64,000 nucleotides of DNA from Chryseobacterium potabilaquae (GCF_902728265.1 NZ_CACVBR010000003.1:124001-188000), one strand, 5' to 3'. Positions 52,046 to 62,788 are shown, counted from the stretch's first letter. Notes: generated by a model not told the origin, from the letters alone. Numbers and translations: made by a program.

Positions 52046-53125
52046 ATGAAGAATATAATCATTACGGGCGGAGCCGGTTTTATTGGATCTCATGTAGTAA
52101 GAGAGTTTGTGAAAAATAATCCTGAAACCAAAATTATTAATCTAGATGCTCTTACATATGCAGGAAATTTGGAAAATCTAAAGGACGTCGAAAATGAACC
52201 CAATTATATTTTCGAAAGAGCCGATATTACAAATCCCGAGGAACTTAGAAAAGTATTTGAAAAATACAATCCGGATGCCATTATACACCTGGCTGCAGAA
52301 AGTCACGTAGACAGAAGCATTACAGATCCAATGGCATTTATCAATACCAATGTGAATGGCACTGCCAATCTTCTTAATCTCTGTAAAGAGTTCTGGACAT
52401 TAAATTCTGATCATACTCATGGAAGGTTTCCCAACGAAAAAAGAGCCCATCTGTTCTATCATATTTCCACAGATGAAGTATATGGGAGCTTGGGCGAGAC
52501 AGGGTTTTTCCTAGAAACCACATCTTATGATCCACAATCTCCATATTCCGCTTCCAAAGCGGCATCAGATCATTTGGTAAGAGCATATGGAAATACATAC
52601 GGAATGCCCTTCATTGTTTCCAATTGTTCAAACAATTATGGCCCAAATCATTTCCCAGAAAAACTTATCCCTCTTTGTATTTCGAATATTATTAATGAAA
52701 AACCTTTACCAATATATGGAGACGGCAAATACACTAGGGATTGGCTATTCGTGATCGATCATGCAAAAGCGATTCACAAGATATTTCATGAATCAAAGAC
52801 AGGAGAAACTTACAATATCGGAGGATTTAACGAGTGGCAAAATATTAATCTGGTAAAAGAATTGATAAAGCAAATGGATGCAAAACTCCAAAAGCCTGAG
52901 GGATACTCTGAAAAACTCATCACATTCGTTAAAGACAGACCTGGTCACGACAAACGTTATGCTATTGACGCAACCAAATTAAACAAAGATTTAGGATGGA
53001 AACCCTCGGTAACTTTTGAAGAAGGACTTTCTAAAACAATTGATTGGTATTTAGAAAATAAAGAATGGTTGGAAAATGTAACAAGTGGAGACTATCAGAA
53101 ATATTACGAAAAACAATATAGTTAA
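52046..53125 (+). CDS. rfbB: dTDP-glucose 4,6-dehydratase
   Basis: Converts dTDP-glucose to dTDP-4-keto-6-deoxyglucose, the branch point for many deoxysugars. 359 residues of the SDR fold: GGAGFIGS (8-15), HISTDEVYG with Thr142, Asp143 and Glu144, and the Tyr167/Lys171 pair in YSASKAA. It is followed by rfbA. No rfbC or rfbD is in the window, so the product probably goes to the amino-sugar branch encoded downstream and not to rhamnose, at least from this cluster. Confidence 0.96.
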   Translation: MKNIIITGGAGFIGSHVVREFVKNNPETKIINLDALTYAGNLENLKDVENEPNYIFERADITNPEELRKVFEKYNPDAIIHLAAESHVDRSITDPMAFINTNVNGTANLLNLCKEFWTLNSDHTHGRFPNEKRAHLFYHISTDEVYGSLGETGFFLETTSYDPQSPYSASKAASDHLVRAYGNTYGMPFIVSNCSNNYGPNHFPEKLIPLCISNIINEKPLPIYGDGKYTRDWLFVIDHAKAIHKIFHESKTGETYNIGGFNEWQNINLVKELIKQMDAKLQKPEGYSEKLITFVKDRPGHDKRYAIDATKLNKDLGWKPSVTFEEGLSKTIDWYLENKEWLENVTSGDYQKYYEKQYS

Positions 53126-53140
53126 TCTAAATAAAAATAA

Positions 53141-54004
53141 ATGAAAGGTATCATTTTAGCTGGTGGTTCAGGAACTAGGCTTTATCCCCTTACTATAGCC
53201 GTAAGTAAACAGCTAATGCCTGTTTATGATAAACCGATGATATACTACCCTCTTTCAACATTGTTATTGGCGGGCATTAAAGACATTCTCATCATCACAA
53301 CGCCTTATGATCAAGCAGGTTTTATTAAGCTTTTAGGTGATGGCTCGCAAATCGGTTGTAATATAGAATATGTGGCACAGCCAAGTCCAGATGGACTGGC
53401 TCAAGCATTTATATTAGGGGACAAATTTATTGGAAACGATTCAGCCGCATTGGTTTTAGGAGATAATATTTTTTATGGCTCCGAAATGGGTACTTTATTA
53501 AAGAATAAAACTAATCCTGATGGAGGTGTGGTTTTTGCCTATCATGTTTCTGATCCCGAGAGATATGGTGTAGTGGAGTTTGATGATCATTTCAAAGCCG
53601 TCTCTATTGAGGAAAAGCCTTTACAACCAAAATCCAACTATGCTGTTCCAGGATTATATTTCTATGATAATGAAGTAGTTAATATTGCCAAAAACATACA
53701 ACCATCCTCAAGAGGTGAACTCGAAATCACTGATGTCAATAATGTATATCTTAAAAAGAATAAACTTGAGGTGGGTGTTTTAGATAGAGGTACAGCATGG
53801 CTTGATACAGGAACTTTCGATTCTCTAAATGATGCCTCAGAATTTGTAAGAGTAATCGAAAAAAGGCAAGGCTTTAAAATAGGATGTATTGAAGAAATTG
53901 CATTCAGAAATCAATTTATTAACGAAGAAGAATTATTAGAAACTGCCGCAAAGTATGGCAAAAGTGGGTATGGCGAATATTTAAAGAAACTTATACTTAA
54001 ATAA
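53141..54004 (+). CDS. rfbA: Glucose-1-phosphate thymidylyltransferase
   Basis: Makes dTDP-glucose from dTTP and glucose-1-phosphate. 287 residues with the nucleotide-binding motif [14 protein letters not shown] (5-18), [16 protein letters not shown] and [10 protein letters not shown]. It is 15 bases after rfbB. The following 167-base gap has no clear promoter box but contains an AT-rich inverted repeat (54060-54067 with 54071-54078). Confidence 0.96.
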   Translation: MKGIILAGGSGTRLYPLTIAVSKQLMPVYDKPMIYYPLSTLLLAGIKDILIITTPYDQAGFIKLLGDGSQIGCNIEYVAQPSPDGLAQAFILGDKFIGNDSAALVLGDNIFYGSEMGTLLKNKTNPDGGVVFAYHVSDPERYGVVEFDDHFKAVSIEEKPLQPKSNYAVPGLYFYDNEVVNIAKNIQPSSRGELEITDVNNVYLKKNKLEVGVLDRGTAWLDTGTFDSLNDASEFVRVIEKRQGFKIGCIEEIAFRNQFINEEELLETAAKYGKSGYGEYLKKLILK

Positions 54005-54171
54005 AAAAACTTTCTATATCTATTCCTTATAAAAGCCAATCCTTCTGTCATAAAATAATAAATATATTCAATATATTTGTTATTACCTTTCTATTGTATG
54101 CCATAAAAAATTCAAAAAATAAAGAAAGGAAAGAAATTAATTATTGTAAGTTTATATAAATTTTTACACAA

Positions 54172-55020
54172 ATGAATGAACCACAACAAAAGTGGACGGA
54201 AACGATTGAAGCAAACCATTCTTTATTTGACTTAAAACCTCAAGAAATTTGGAGATATCGAGATCTTGTATATATGTTTGTAAAAAGAGACTTTGTTTCA
54301 AGCTTTAAACAAACAATCTTAGGTCCCATTTGGTTTTTTATTAATCCCATATTAACTACCATCGTCTATTTGATAGTTTTTGGAAGAATTGCTAATCTAC
54401 CCACTGATGGTGCTCCTCCGCTATTATTTTATCTTGCAGGGGTTACTCTTTGGAATTATTTCTCATCATGTTTGTTAGGAACATCCTCAACATTTGTAGG
54501 AAATGCAAGTATTTTTGGAAAAGTTTATTTTCCCAGATTAGTATCTCCATTATCTATTGTAATTTCTAACTTGATGCGATTTGCAGTACAATTTCTATTA
54601 TTCATAATGGGGTGGGTATATTACTTATCAAAAGGAGAGATTCATCCTAATATTTGGATTGTAGCAACTCCCTTTTTGATCTTACTTATGGCTCTATTTG
54701 CTTTAGGTGTTGGAATGATTTTTTCAGCACTTACGACCAAATATAAAGATCTCAGTATGCTATTAGGATTTGGAGTGAGTTTATACATGTATGCTACCCC
54801 TGTCATTTATCCTACATCCTCCTTACCCGGAATTTTCAAAAAAATGGCATTTTATAATCCTTTAACAGGAATTTTCGAATGCTTTAAATATGCTTGGCTA
54901 GGAGTAGGAGACTTTTCTCCTGCAATGTTAATGATCAGTACTTTTATTATTATTATACTTTTAGTAATAGGTACAGTAACTTTCAACAAGGTTGAAAAAA
55001 CGTTCATGGACACAGTTTAA
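54172..55020 (+). CDS. Glycan ABC exporter permease (Wzm type)
   Basis: Inner-membrane part of an ABC-2 exporter that moves a lipid-linked polysaccharide to the periplasm. 282 residues with six hydrophobic segments. The N-terminal YRDLVYMFVKRDFVSSFKQT and the core LGPIWFFINPILTTIVYLIVF are typical of the Wzm/TagG/KpsM family. The C-terminus KVEKTFMDTV is normal. It pairs with the ATPase gene starting 36 bases later. Export by an ABC route means the chain is finished in the cytoplasm. Confidence 0.93.
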   Translation: MNEPQQKWTETIEANHSLFDLKPQEIWRYRDLVYMFVKRDFVSSFKQTILGPIWFFINPILTTIVYLIVFGRIANLPTDGAPPLLFYLAGVTLWNYFSSCLLGTSSTFVGNASIFGKVYFPRLVSPLSIVISNLMRFAVQFLLFIMGWVYYLSKGEIHPNIWIVATPFLILLMALFALGVGMIFSALTTKYKDLSMLLGFGVSLYMYATPVIYPTSSLPGIFKKMAFYNPLTGIFECFKYAWLGVGDFSPAMLMISTFIIIILLVIGTVTFNKVEKTFMDTV

Positions 55021-55056
55021 AAAAATTATCTAAATTTCCCAAATTAAATAAATAAA

Positions 55057-56316
55057 ATGCTGGCTTTAAAAGCAGAAAATATATCAAAACAATATCGACT
55101 GGGTCAAGTTGGCACAGGTACGCTATCGCATGACCTCAACCGATTCTGGCATAAGCTAAGAGGAAAAGAAGACCCTTATCTAAAAATTGGTGAAACCAAT
55201 GACAGAACTTCCAAAGGAAATTCCGAATATGTTTGGTCACTCCGTGATATTAATTTCGAAATAGAACAAGGAGATGCCATTGGAATTATAGGAAGAAACG
55301 GAGCAGGAAAATCAACCCTTCTAAAGCTACTCAGTAAAGTTACAAAACCTACTACCGGTAAAATTTATACTCGTGGGCGTATTGCTTCGTTACTAGAAGT
55401 TGGAACAGGATTCCATCCAGAAATGACAGGTCGCGAAAATGTATATCTCAATGGAGCAATTCTTGGAATGACTCGAAAAGAAATAGCCCGAAAATTTGAT
55501 GAAATAGTTGACTTTTCCGGCGTGGAAAGATATATTGACACCCCAGTAAAAAGATATTCTTCAGGGATGTATGTACGTCTTGCTTTTGCGGTTGCAGCTC
55601 ATTTAGAATCTGAAATTTTAATCGTAGATGAAGTATTAGCTGTTGGAGATGCAGATTTTCAAAAAAAATGTTTAGGAAAAATGGGAGATGTGACTAAAGG
55701 AGAAGGAAGAACCATACTTTTTGTAAGCCATAATATGACGGCAGTTAAAGAACTGTGTAACAATGGTATTCTTTTAAATCAAGGCATGATCAATTATCAG
55801 GGTAATATGCTGGATACCATTATTGAATATCAAAAAAATAGCACCACTGCAAATTCTTATTTTTATGATGGTAATATAGAAAATGCTGTTGGAAATGAAA
55901 ACATCAGAATTAAAGAGTTTTTCGTAGCTCCTATCAGTGGAAGCTTAATTGATATTGATTCCGGAGTTCATGTTAAATTAGTTTTCCAAAACTACTGCCC
56001 TAATATTACTCTTGATACCACATTTGAGCTAAGAAATTATGAAGAACTTGTTATTTTTCATGTAGGAGCTTTCGCAGCTAAAAATCAAGATTCCAAAATC
56101 GGAGAATATATTGTAGAATTTGATATTCCGGCAGGCTTACTCAATGCAGGCAATTATTATTTCAAATTATATTTTGGAAAAGATCAAACAGTTCTTTTAT
56201 TTGGAATTGACAATTTCATTGGATTTGAAGTAGAAAATGTGAAAGTGGGAAATAAACTTCATATATATCCGGGAGTAACAAGACCTCATTTTGAATATAA
56301 TATACAAACACCATGA
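55057..56316 (+). CDS. Glycan ABC exporter ATPase with C-terminal domain (Wzt type)
   Basis: 419 residues. The ABC domain has Walker A GIIGRNGAGKST (76-87), signature YSSGM (167-171) and Walker B ILIVDEVLAVGD with Asp191 and Glu192. Residues about 265-419 form a beta-rich extension (VHVKLVFQNYCPNI, GEYIVEFDIPAGLLNAGNY) like the Wzt carbohydrate-binding domain that recognises the finished, terminally modified chain. Its stop overlaps the start of the first cupin gene as ATGA, so translation is coupled. Confidence 0.93.
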   Translation: MLALKAENISKQYRLGQVGTGTLSHDLNRFWHKLRGKEDPYLKIGETNDRTSKGNSEYVWSLRDINFEIEQGDAIGIIGRNGAGKSTLLKLLSKVTKPTTGKIYTRGRIASLLEVGTGFHPEMTGRENVYLNGAILGMTRKEIARKFDEIVDFSGVERYIDTPVKRYSSGMYVRLAFAVAAHLESEILIVDEVLAVGDADFQKKCLGKMGDVTKGEGRTILFVSHNMTAVKELCNNGILLNQGMINYQGNMLDTIIEYQKNSTTANSYFYDGNIENAVGNENIRIKEFFVAPISGSLIDIDSGVHVKLVFQNYCPNITLDTTFELRNYEELVIFHVGAFAAKNQDSKIGEYIVEFDIPAGLLNAGNYYFKLYFGKDQTVLLFGIDNFIGFEVENVKVGNKLHIYPGVTRPHFEYNIQTP

Positions 56317-56714
56317 TACCGCACATTATAGAACTTCCCAAAATATATGACAAAAGAGGTAATCTTTCCTTTTTTGAGCAACCTAATCAATTGCCTTTTC
56401 AAATAGAAAGGACCTATTGGATTTATGATGTTCCCGGTGGAGAAACGAGAGGAAGTCATGCATTTAAAGAACAACAAGAGTTTATTATTGCCCTTTCAGG
56501 AAGTTTTGATGTCATCATACATGACGGTAAAGAAGAAAAGAAATTTTCCTTAAACAGATCATATTATGGTTTATACATTCCTAATATGTTTTGGCGTAAA
56601 TTAGAAAACTTTTCCACCAATTCTCTTGCGCTCATTGTTTCTGATAAACATTACAATGAACATGATTATATAAGAAACTTTGAAGATTTTAAAACATTAG
56701 CAAATGGAAAATAA
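56313..56714 (+). CDS. FdtA/QdtA-like cupin, first copy (altered active site)
   Basis: 133 residues of the small cupin family of dTDP-4-keto-6-deoxyglucose 3,4-ketoisomerases. The motif region is GGETRGSHAFKEQQEF (42-57): His49 is present, but the second histidine of the usual HAHK is Phe51. LSGSFDVIIHDG follows. The loss of one of the two active-site histidines suggests a changed or lost activity. It overlaps wzt by 4 bases and the second copy by 11. A partner role in a mixed dimer, or a different sugar, are alternatives. Confidence 0.82.
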   Translation: MIPHIIELPKIYDKRGNLSFFEQPNQLPFQIERTYWIYDVPGGETRGSHAFKEQQEFIIALSGSFDVIIHDGKEEKKFSLNRSYYGLYIPNMFWRKLENFSTNSLALIVSDKHYNEHDYIRNFEDFKTLANGK

Positions 56715-57126
56715 AATTTCGGTATTCGACTGTAGCGTTATTGATTTGGGAAAAATAAGTTTTGATGAAGGAAATCTTACTGTAGTAGAAAACAATTCCT
56801 CATTTCCATTTAATATAAAAAGAGTTTTTTATTTGTATGATATTGTTGGAGGTGAAAGCAGAGGAGCTCATTCTCATAAAGAATGTCACCAATTCTTGGT
56901 TGCCGCAAGTGGAAGCTTTGAGGTTTCTCTTGATGATGGTAAGTTTAAAAGACAGGTTTTTCTGAACCGTCCTGATATAGGATTACATATTCCTCCCGGA
57001 ATTTGGGCTTCCGAAATCAATTTTTCTTCAGGAGCAATCTGTTTGGTATTGGCATCTCACCTTTACAATGAAAAAGATTATATTAGAAGTTATGAAACCT
57101 TTTTAAAAGTACAGAATGAACTATAA
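56704..57126 (+). CDS. dTDP-4-keto-6-deoxyglucose 3,4-ketoisomerase-like cupin, second copy
   Basis: 140 residues, paralogue of the preceding gene. The motif [16 protein letters not shown] (49-64) keeps both histidines (56 and 58), so this copy is likely the active FdtA/QdtA enzyme. It moves the keto group from C4 to C3 to give the 3-keto sugar that the aminotransferase needs. Whether the C4 outcome is galacto (Fuc3N) or gluco (Qui3N) cannot be read by eye. It overlaps the first copy by 11 bases and the acetyltransferase by 11 bases, so all are coupled. Confidence 0.88.
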   Translation: MENKISVFDCSVIDLGKISFDEGNLTVVENNSSFPFNIKRVFYLYDIVGGESRGAHSHKECHQFLVAASGSFEVSLDDGKFKRQVFLNRPDIGLHIPPGIWASEINFSSGAICLVLASHLYNEKDYIRSYETFLKVQNEL

Positions 57127-57667
57127 GATTCACAATTTAGCTGATGTACAAACTGAGCATATTGGTGAAGAAACTACTATTTGGCAATTTTGTGTTATTT
57201 TAAAGAATGCTCAGATTGGCAATAACTGTAATATCAATTGTAATGTCTTTATTGAAAATGATGTAGTTATTGGTAATAATGTAACCATAAAGCCAGGTGT
57301 ACAAATTTGGGACGGTGTTATCTTGGAAGATAATGTATTTGTGGGTCCGAATGTAACATTCACTAATGATCTAGTACCAAGGTCTAAACAATATCCTGTA
57401 GAATTTAAAAAAACTAGAGTCAACAAAGGAGCATCAATAGGAGCTAACTCCACCATTGTTGCAGGGAATACAATTGGTGCAAATTCATTAATAGGCGCAG
57501 GAAGTGTTGTCACAAAAAACATTCCTGCAAATACCGTTTGGTATGGAAATCCTGCCATTCAAAAAGGCTATATCACAGCCGATGGGACTCTCCTTAATAA
57601 TGACCTAAAAGACTCATTTGGAAATGAATATTTTTTTGATGATACAGTATTAATTAAAAAGCTATAA
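57116..57667 (+). CDS. Left-handed beta-helix N-acetyltransferase (FdtC/QdtC-like)
   Basis: 183 residues of hexapeptide repeats (for example [20 protein letters not shown] and [25 protein letters not shown]). The C-terminal [13 protein letters not shown] is typical of sugar N-acetyltransferases that use dTDP-3-amino-3,6-dideoxyhexose. Its position right after the ketoisomerase genes (11-base overlap) supports the last step to dTDP-Fuc3NAc or dTDP-Qui3NAc. A different acceptor sugar is possible. Confidence 0.87.
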   Translation: MNYKIHNLADVQTEHIGEETTIWQFCVILKNAQIGNNCNINCNVFIENDVVIGNNVTIKPGVQIWDGVILEDNVFVGPNVTFTNDLVPRSKQYPVEFKKTRVNKGASIGANSTIVAGNTIGANSLIGAGSVVTKNIPANTVWYGNPAIQKGYITADGTLLNNDLKDSFGNEYFFDDTVLIKKL

Positions 57668-57692
57668 TGCGAAACATGTAAAAAGTCCTCAA

Positions 57693-58631
57693 ATGGAATC
57701 GAAAAAGTTATCTTTAATTTTACTTTCTTATTACAGTGAATACCGCATTTTAAAGGTGTATGAAACTGTTAAAAAATTATTATCACAACATAATATCCCT
57801 TTCGAATTTATTATTATAGATGACGGATCTAAGGATAATTCATATAAAATCTCATTACAGCTAGAGCAACAAGAAACTAATGTAAAAGCCTTTCAATTAA
57901 GTAAAAACTATACCAGTCATTATTCCATTTTTGCAGGTCTTTCATTAAGCACAGGAGCTTGTGCATTGCCTATTGTTGATGATGAACAACAACCTTATGA
58001 AACAATTATAGATATGTATAATCTCTGGCTAAATGGCGAAAAAATCATCATCCCCCATAGAATTACGAGAGAAGATCATTGGAAAAGCAAAATATTTTCG
58101 GAAACATACTATAAAATCATGAATCGATTAACGGAAGTTCAATTTCCTACAGGAGGAGCTGATTTATTTTTCATAGACAGAGAAATCATAGATATTCTTA
58201 ATACCAGAATTCATCCGCGAAACACCTCTACAGTTGTCGAAATCTTAAGACTTGGTTTTAATCCTTATTTTTATGGATATAGCAGACCAATAGGTATTAA
58301 CGGAAAATCTCGTTGGACCGCTAAAAAAAAATGGAGATTAGCAAAAGATACTTTTTTTTCTTCCTCTTCATTCCCCATTAAATTTATTTTTAACCTGGGA
58401 CTTTGGGTTTCTTTAATATCTTTTCTGTTGATTCTTTTTTATTCATATCTCAAAATTTCCAATAGTGATTTACTTGGAGATATGCTACCTAGAGGCTGGA
58501 CAAGCATTATTTTATTCATCTCTTTCTTTGGTGGTTTAATTCTTTTTTCATTGGGAGTTATTGCCGAATATATTTGGAGAATTTTTGAAGAAGTAAAAGA
58601 TCGTCCCACGTACATTATAAAAGATAAATAA
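57693..58631 (+). CDS. Family 2 glycosyltransferase with C-terminal membrane helices
   Basis: 312 residues. The GT2 domain has IIDDGSKDNS (41-50) and PIVDDEQQPYE with the metal-binding Asp pair (96-97). Two hydrophobic segments at about 232-255 and 265-300 anchor it to the inner membrane, as in DPM1/GtrB-like enzymes that charge undecaprenyl phosphate with a sugar. The next gene encodes a polytopic membrane protein that may use such a lipid-linked sugar. The sugar is unknown. Confidence 0.88.
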   Translation: MESKKLSLILLSYYSEYRILKVYETVKKLLSQHNIPFEFIIIDDGSKDNSYKISLQLEQQETNVKAFQLSKNYTSHYSIFAGLSLSTGACALPIVDDEQQPYETIIDMYNLWLNGEKIIIPHRITREDHWKSKIFSETYYKIMNRLTEVQFPTGGADLFFIDREIIDILNTRIHPRNTSTVVEILRLGFNPYFYGYSRPIGINGKSRWTAKKKWRLAKDTFFSSSSFPIKFIFNLGLWVSLISFLLILFYSYLKISNSDLLGDMLPRGWTSIILFISFFGGLILFSLGVIAEYIWRIFEEVKDRPTYIIKDK

Positions 58632-58647
58632 GGAAATTGAGAACCCT

Positions 58648-60144
58648 ATGCTTAAATATTTAAACAAAATACAACCCATTTATTATATTTTAGGTGTTTT
58701 TTTATTGTGCCTAACTCTTACATTCCTTGGCAACGATAGGTTTCCTTTCAAATATGCAAAGGATTTTGACGAGAAAAGTTATCTAGAGATTATAAGATAT
58801 TTGCCTGATCTTTTTCATCATAAAAGTTTTGACTCTTATTATATTTCCAGGTTATTAGTTCCTGGAATTGCTCATTATATTATCCGTTTTTTACAATTAG
58901 ACTACAGTAATGAAACTATTCAAAATATTTTTTTAGGCCTAAACTTTTTAAGTATTTTATTAGGATGTTATTATTACTTTAAGATTATAAAAATAAAAAA
59001 TTATTCTTCAAATCTTATTGCTATTGGGTTTTGCTTCTTATTTGTGAATTTTTTCGTTATGAAATTCTCTAGTTTTTATTCTATTCTGATGGATATGTTT
59101 GGTTTCACATCGGGAATTATACTGTACTATTACTATCTTACAAAAAAGAAGATCTTATTTTACTCCCTTTTGTTAATATGTATGTTTATTTTTCCTACAA
59201 CCATACTCATTGTATTAGGAGTAATGCTATCTGATATTATTACATTTGATGAAAAGGGATTAAATATAAATAAGAATTTTAATAAATGGCTATGGAGTAT
59301 TCTTAGTTTTGCCTTATTATTTTTAGTAAGCATTTGTTACATAAGATATGATTTTATCACTACAAAAGCAAATGCTGATTTTGCTAATCAAATGTCTCAA
59401 AATTTTATTCCACTTACTATATTAACATTCATTATATTTTTATATTTTGCGGTGAAACAACTCCTTCAGATAGCAAATAATGTATCAGTACGCTATAAAG
59501 GTTTTATTTCTCCTACATTTTATTCGTCTATAGGAATACTTTTATTTTATTTATCAGTTTCGAAGTACTTAAGTGTTAATTTCCAAGGAACTAAAGCTTT
59601 TTCATCCACAAGTTTTATAGCCAATCTCCTATATCAAATCCTTTCATTTCCCCTAAAGTTTATGATCACGCATTTTATATATTATGGCCTATTTGTGGTC
59701 TTTATTTTATTTTTTCACAAAGTTTTATTTCTATATGCTAAGAATAATTTAGATTCATTTCAAAAAATAATTTTTACCCTTTTTATTATATTTTCTATTT
59801 TAGGAACAGAAACAAGACAATTTTTACAATTATTTCCTTTTGTTTTATTTATATTTTTAGATTCGCTCAAAAATTATAAATTTAGTGCTAATCTTGTTTT
59901 GGGGATATTTATATTCCAATTAATATGGTCTCGTTTTTGGTATATCATTGATTTACCCGAGGGATTTTTATTTTATGCTCTTAAGGATAAAGATATTTCC
60001 GATTTCCCTGCCCAACGTTATTTCCAATTTCAAGGTCCGTGGTTATCTGAAACTAATTCTATTTGGTATGGAGCAATATTTATAATTATATATTTAATAA
60101 CATACACAATTTTAAAAAAGAGTCAACAAACCAATATAGATTAG
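58648..60144 (+). CDS. Polytopic membrane protein, possible GT-C glycosyltransferase
   Basis: I do not recognise the family. 498 residues with about eleven hydrophobic segments and very high Phe, Ile, Leu, Tyr and Lys content. An early extracytoplasmic loop contains NDRFPFKYAKDFDEKSYLEI, with Asp residues where GT-C enzymes usually have a catalytic acid. It lies 17 bases after a GtrB-like GT2 gene, which fits a pair that transfers a lipid-linked sugar at the outer face of the inner membrane. A flippase or polymerase role is the alternative. The base composition is lower in GC than its neighbours, which may point to transfer. Confidence 0.65.
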   Translation: MLKYLNKIQPIYYILGVFLLCLTLTFLGNDRFPFKYAKDFDEKSYLEIIRYLPDLFHHKSFDSYYISRLLVPGIAHYIIRFLQLDYSNETIQNIFLGLNFLSILLGCYYYFKIIKIKNYSSNLIAIGFCFLFVNFFVMKFSSFYSILMDMFGFTSGIILYYYYLTKKKILFYSLLLICMFIFPTTILIVLGVMLSDIITFDEKGLNINKNFNKWLWSILSFALLFLVSICYIRYDFITTKANADFANQMSQNFIPLTILTFIIFLYFAVKQLLQIANNVSVRYKGFISPTFYSSIGILLFYLSVSKYLSVNFQGTKAFSSTSFIANLLYQILSFPLKFMITHFIYYGLFVVFILFFHKVLFLYAKNNLDSFQKIIFTLFIIFSILGTETRQFLQLFPFVLFIFLDSLKNYKFSANLVLGIFIFQLIWSRFWYIIDLPEGFLFYALKDKDISDFPAQRYFQFQGPWLSETNSIWYGAIFIIIYLITYTILKKSQQTNID

Positions 60145-60189
60145 AAAATAATTAATCTAAGATGTTTTATAACATAAATTTTTATCCTG

Positions 60190-61293
60190 ATGATCAAATT
60201 TTTAGACTTACAACAAATCAATTTACAATATCAAGAAGAAATCGAAGCTAAACTTTTAGAAGTTTTTCGTTCGGGATGGTATCTTATGGGAGGTGCACTT
60301 TCCAACTTTGAGAAAAAACTGTCTCAATATACTGGAGCGAAGCATGCTATTGGTGTAGCAAATGGATTAGATGCATTACGTCTTATCTTACGTGCTTATA
60401 TCGAAATGGGATTTATGAAACCCGGTGATGAGATTATTGTTCCCTCTAATACTTATATTGCCTCTATTCTTGCCATTTCAGATAATGGACTTGTTCCTAT
60501 ACTAGTGGAACCAGATATTGATAACTACAATATTGATATATTAAAAATTGAAGAAAAGATAACTCCAAAGACTAAAGGTATTTTGATTGTACATTTATAT
60601 GGAAGAGTTGTTTTTTCAGAAGTATTAACAAGTTTAGCCACCCAATATAACTTGAAAGTCATTGAAGATAATGCACAAGCAATCGGAGCAGAATGGAATG
60701 ATAAAAAATCCGGAAATTTAGGCGATGCTGCCGGCTTCAGCTTTTACCCAGGTAAAAATCTGGGGGCTTTAGGAGACGCGGGAGGTATAACCACAAATGA
60801 CGAAAAGCTAGCGCAAACAATAAGAGCCCTTGCAAATTACGGTTCCAATCAGAAGTATATCAATATTTATAAGGGATTAAACTCCAGATTAGATGAAATT
60901 CAGGCTGCCGTATTGGAGGTAAAATTAAACTATATTGACGAAGAAAATAACAAAAGAAGGGAGGTTGCCAAACAATTTATACAAGGCATATCCAATCCCC
61001 AAATAACCTTACCAGAATATCCTGATAAAGAAAAGGAACATGTTTGGCATTTATTTGTGATTAGGACTACTGATAGAGATAGACTTCAACAATATCTTAC
61101 GGAGAACGGAATCCAAACGCTCATTCACTACCCTATTCCTCCTCATAAACAAGAGGCATATAAGGAATGGAATGAACTTTCCTTTCCTATTAGTGAAAAA
61201 ATTCATGAAGAAGTATTGAGTTTACCTATTTCTTCTATAATAAAGAAAGAAGATATTGAAAAAATAATTTCAGTCTTAAATGGTTTCGAATAA
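60190..61293 (+). CDS. DegT/DnrJ/EryC1 sugar aminotransferase (FdtB/QdtB-like)
   Basis: PLP-dependent transaminase, 367 residues. The cofactor lysine is Lys189 in [17 protein letters not shown], a motif close to that of FdtB/QdtB and VioA-type enzymes. [13 protein letters not shown] (157-169) and YGSNQKYIN are also typical. With RmlA, RmlB, the ketoisomerase and the acetyltransferase it completes a dTDP-3-amino-3,6-dideoxyhexose route. It starts 46 bases after the membrane protein gene, with a short AT-rich gap, and its end overlaps the next gene by 14 bases. Confidence 0.92.
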   Translation: MIKFLDLQQINLQYQEEIEAKLLEVFRSGWYLMGGALSNFEKKLSQYTGAKHAIGVANGLDALRLILRAYIEMGFMKPGDEIIVPSNTYIASILAISDNGLVPILVEPDIDNYNIDILKIEEKITPKTKGILIVHLYGRVVFSEVLTSLATQYNLKVIEDNAQAIGAEWNDKKSGNLGDAAGFSFYPGKNLGALGDAGGITTNDEKLAQTIRALANYGSNQKYINIYKGLNSRLDEIQAAVLEVKLNYIDEENNKRREVAKQFIQGISNPQITLPEYPDKEKEHVWHLFVIRTTDRDRLQQYLTENGIQTLIHYPIPPHKQEAYKEWNELSFPISEKIHEEVLSLPISSIIKKEDIEKIISVLNGFE

Positions 61294-62788
61294 AAAACTT
61301 ATCCATATTGACCAAATTCTAAAAAAGAATTTAAAACAATCTATTAGTCAGAAAAACTATGATTTAGCTTTAAGACTGATAGAATTATCTACGCATTTAC
61401 AATACAATTATAGTTTCAATAAGACATTGTATGATAAAGAATTAGAAGATTCTTTAAAAACAATTGCGGAATCTCTTTTTGAAACAAAAAGTATCATTCC
61501 AACGAAAGATGTTGTTTTATTTTATGATTATTTCGGGTATGATAATAGAGGACTAACCCAACAGTATTTACGGGCCTTACAAAAATTGAATAAACGAATA
61601 GTTCTTGTTTTTGAAAATAAAAACAGACACTATAAAAATGAAGCTATTTTATCCGAAATCGAAAACTACGATAATAAGGAAATCTATTACTTGGAAGGAA
61701 ATAATAGGATAGAACTGTGTGAAAGTTTGTTCAAAATTATTTTAAAGGAAAAACCAGAACATGTATTAATGCATTTAATTCCTTGGGATACTATAGCTTA
61801 TATGGCTTTTTATATCATAAAAGGAATTAAAAGATATCAAATAAATTTAACTGACCATACGTTTTGGTTGGGAGTAGATATTACAGATGTTAATATTGAA
61901 TTTCGTTCCTATGGTTTGAATCTATCTGAACAATTAAGAAATATTCCTAGTCATAAAAATCGGATTCTTCCTTATTATCCTATTCTATCAAAAGTCCCGT
62001 TTCAAGGTTTTGACTTTGATACAGAAAACAAAAAAATCATATTTTCAGGAAGTACATTTTATAAAATTCTGGGAAATGAATTAGAGTTTTTGGAAACTAT
62101 TCATAAACTCTTACAATTGGATGACGATCTCATTTTTGTATTTGCAGGGAGTGGTAATGGAACTGCTATTAATCAATTTATCAATAAGCGTCAATTAAAT
62201 AACCGTATATTTCTCATTGGAGATCGATATGACTTGTATCAAATCATGAAACGGGTCGACTATTATATTTCTACATTTCCGTTTACAGGTGCTTTAATGA
62301 CACAAACGGCTGTTGCTGCAGATTTGCCTGTTTTTGCTTACGTAAATCCTCGAAGCCTTTTTAATGATTTAAAAGATCTTTTTTACAAATCTGATCGTTT
62401 TAAAAATATTGATCACTTAGAGGGCTTAATAGAGCAATTCTCCAATGAGCATAAGAAAGAAAAAAATATAAATGCAGGCCATGATCTTATGATTAGTGAA
62501 GAAGAATTTGCTGAAAATTTAAATAAAATATTTGACGGAGAAAACCCAATGGCTTTTTTAGAGAAAAGAGAAGATGTTCATGATTCTTATGATTCTTTTA
62601 ATGCATTAATGATAGAATCGGAAAACTTCTACAATCCAGCTTATGAAAAGACAATCAATACCTATCTTTCCCCACAAGAAAAGTATAAAATCCTACCTGG
62701 CAATCAATTAGAATATTATAAAAACTATATAAATAAAGCCAAAAATATGGCAAAAACATTGTATTTTCGATTAGCAAGAAAACTATGA
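61280..62788 (+). CDS. Probable GT-B glycosyltransferase of unknown type
   Basis: 502 residues without signal or membrane segment. The central part (about 80-420) has the look of a GT-B enzyme: [20 protein letters not shown], then [28 protein letters not shown] and [20 protein letters not shown], and finally [20 protein letters not shown], where the donor sugar would bind. The N-terminal 70 and C-terminal 70 residues are helical and charged. I cannot name a CAZy family. It overlaps the aminotransferase gene by 14 bases and the next gene by 4 (ATGA), so it belongs to the same transcript. Confidence 0.72.
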   Translation: MVSNKKLIHIDQILKKNLKQSISQKNYDLALRLIELSTHLQYNYSFNKTLYDKELEDSLKTIAESLFETKSIIPTKDVVLFYDYFGYDNRGLTQQYLRALQKLNKRIVLVFENKNRHYKNEAILSEIENYDNKEIYYLEGNNRIELCESLFKIILKEKPEHVLMHLIPWDTIAYMAFYIIKGIKRYQINLTDHTFWLGVDITDVNIEFRSYGLNLSEQLRNIPSHKNRILPYYPILSKVPFQGFDFDTENKKIIFSGSTFYKILGNELEFLETIHKLLQLDDDLIFVFAGSGNGTAINQFINKRQLNNRIFLIGDRYDLYQIMKRVDYYISTFPFTGALMTQTAVAADLPVFAYVNPRSLFNDLKDLFYKSDRFKNIDHLEGLIEQFSNEHKKEKNINAGHDLMISEEEFAENLNKIFDGENPMAFLEKREDVHDSYDSFNALMIESENFYNPAYEKTINTYLSPQEKYKILPGNQLEYYKNYINKAKNMAKTLYFRLARKL

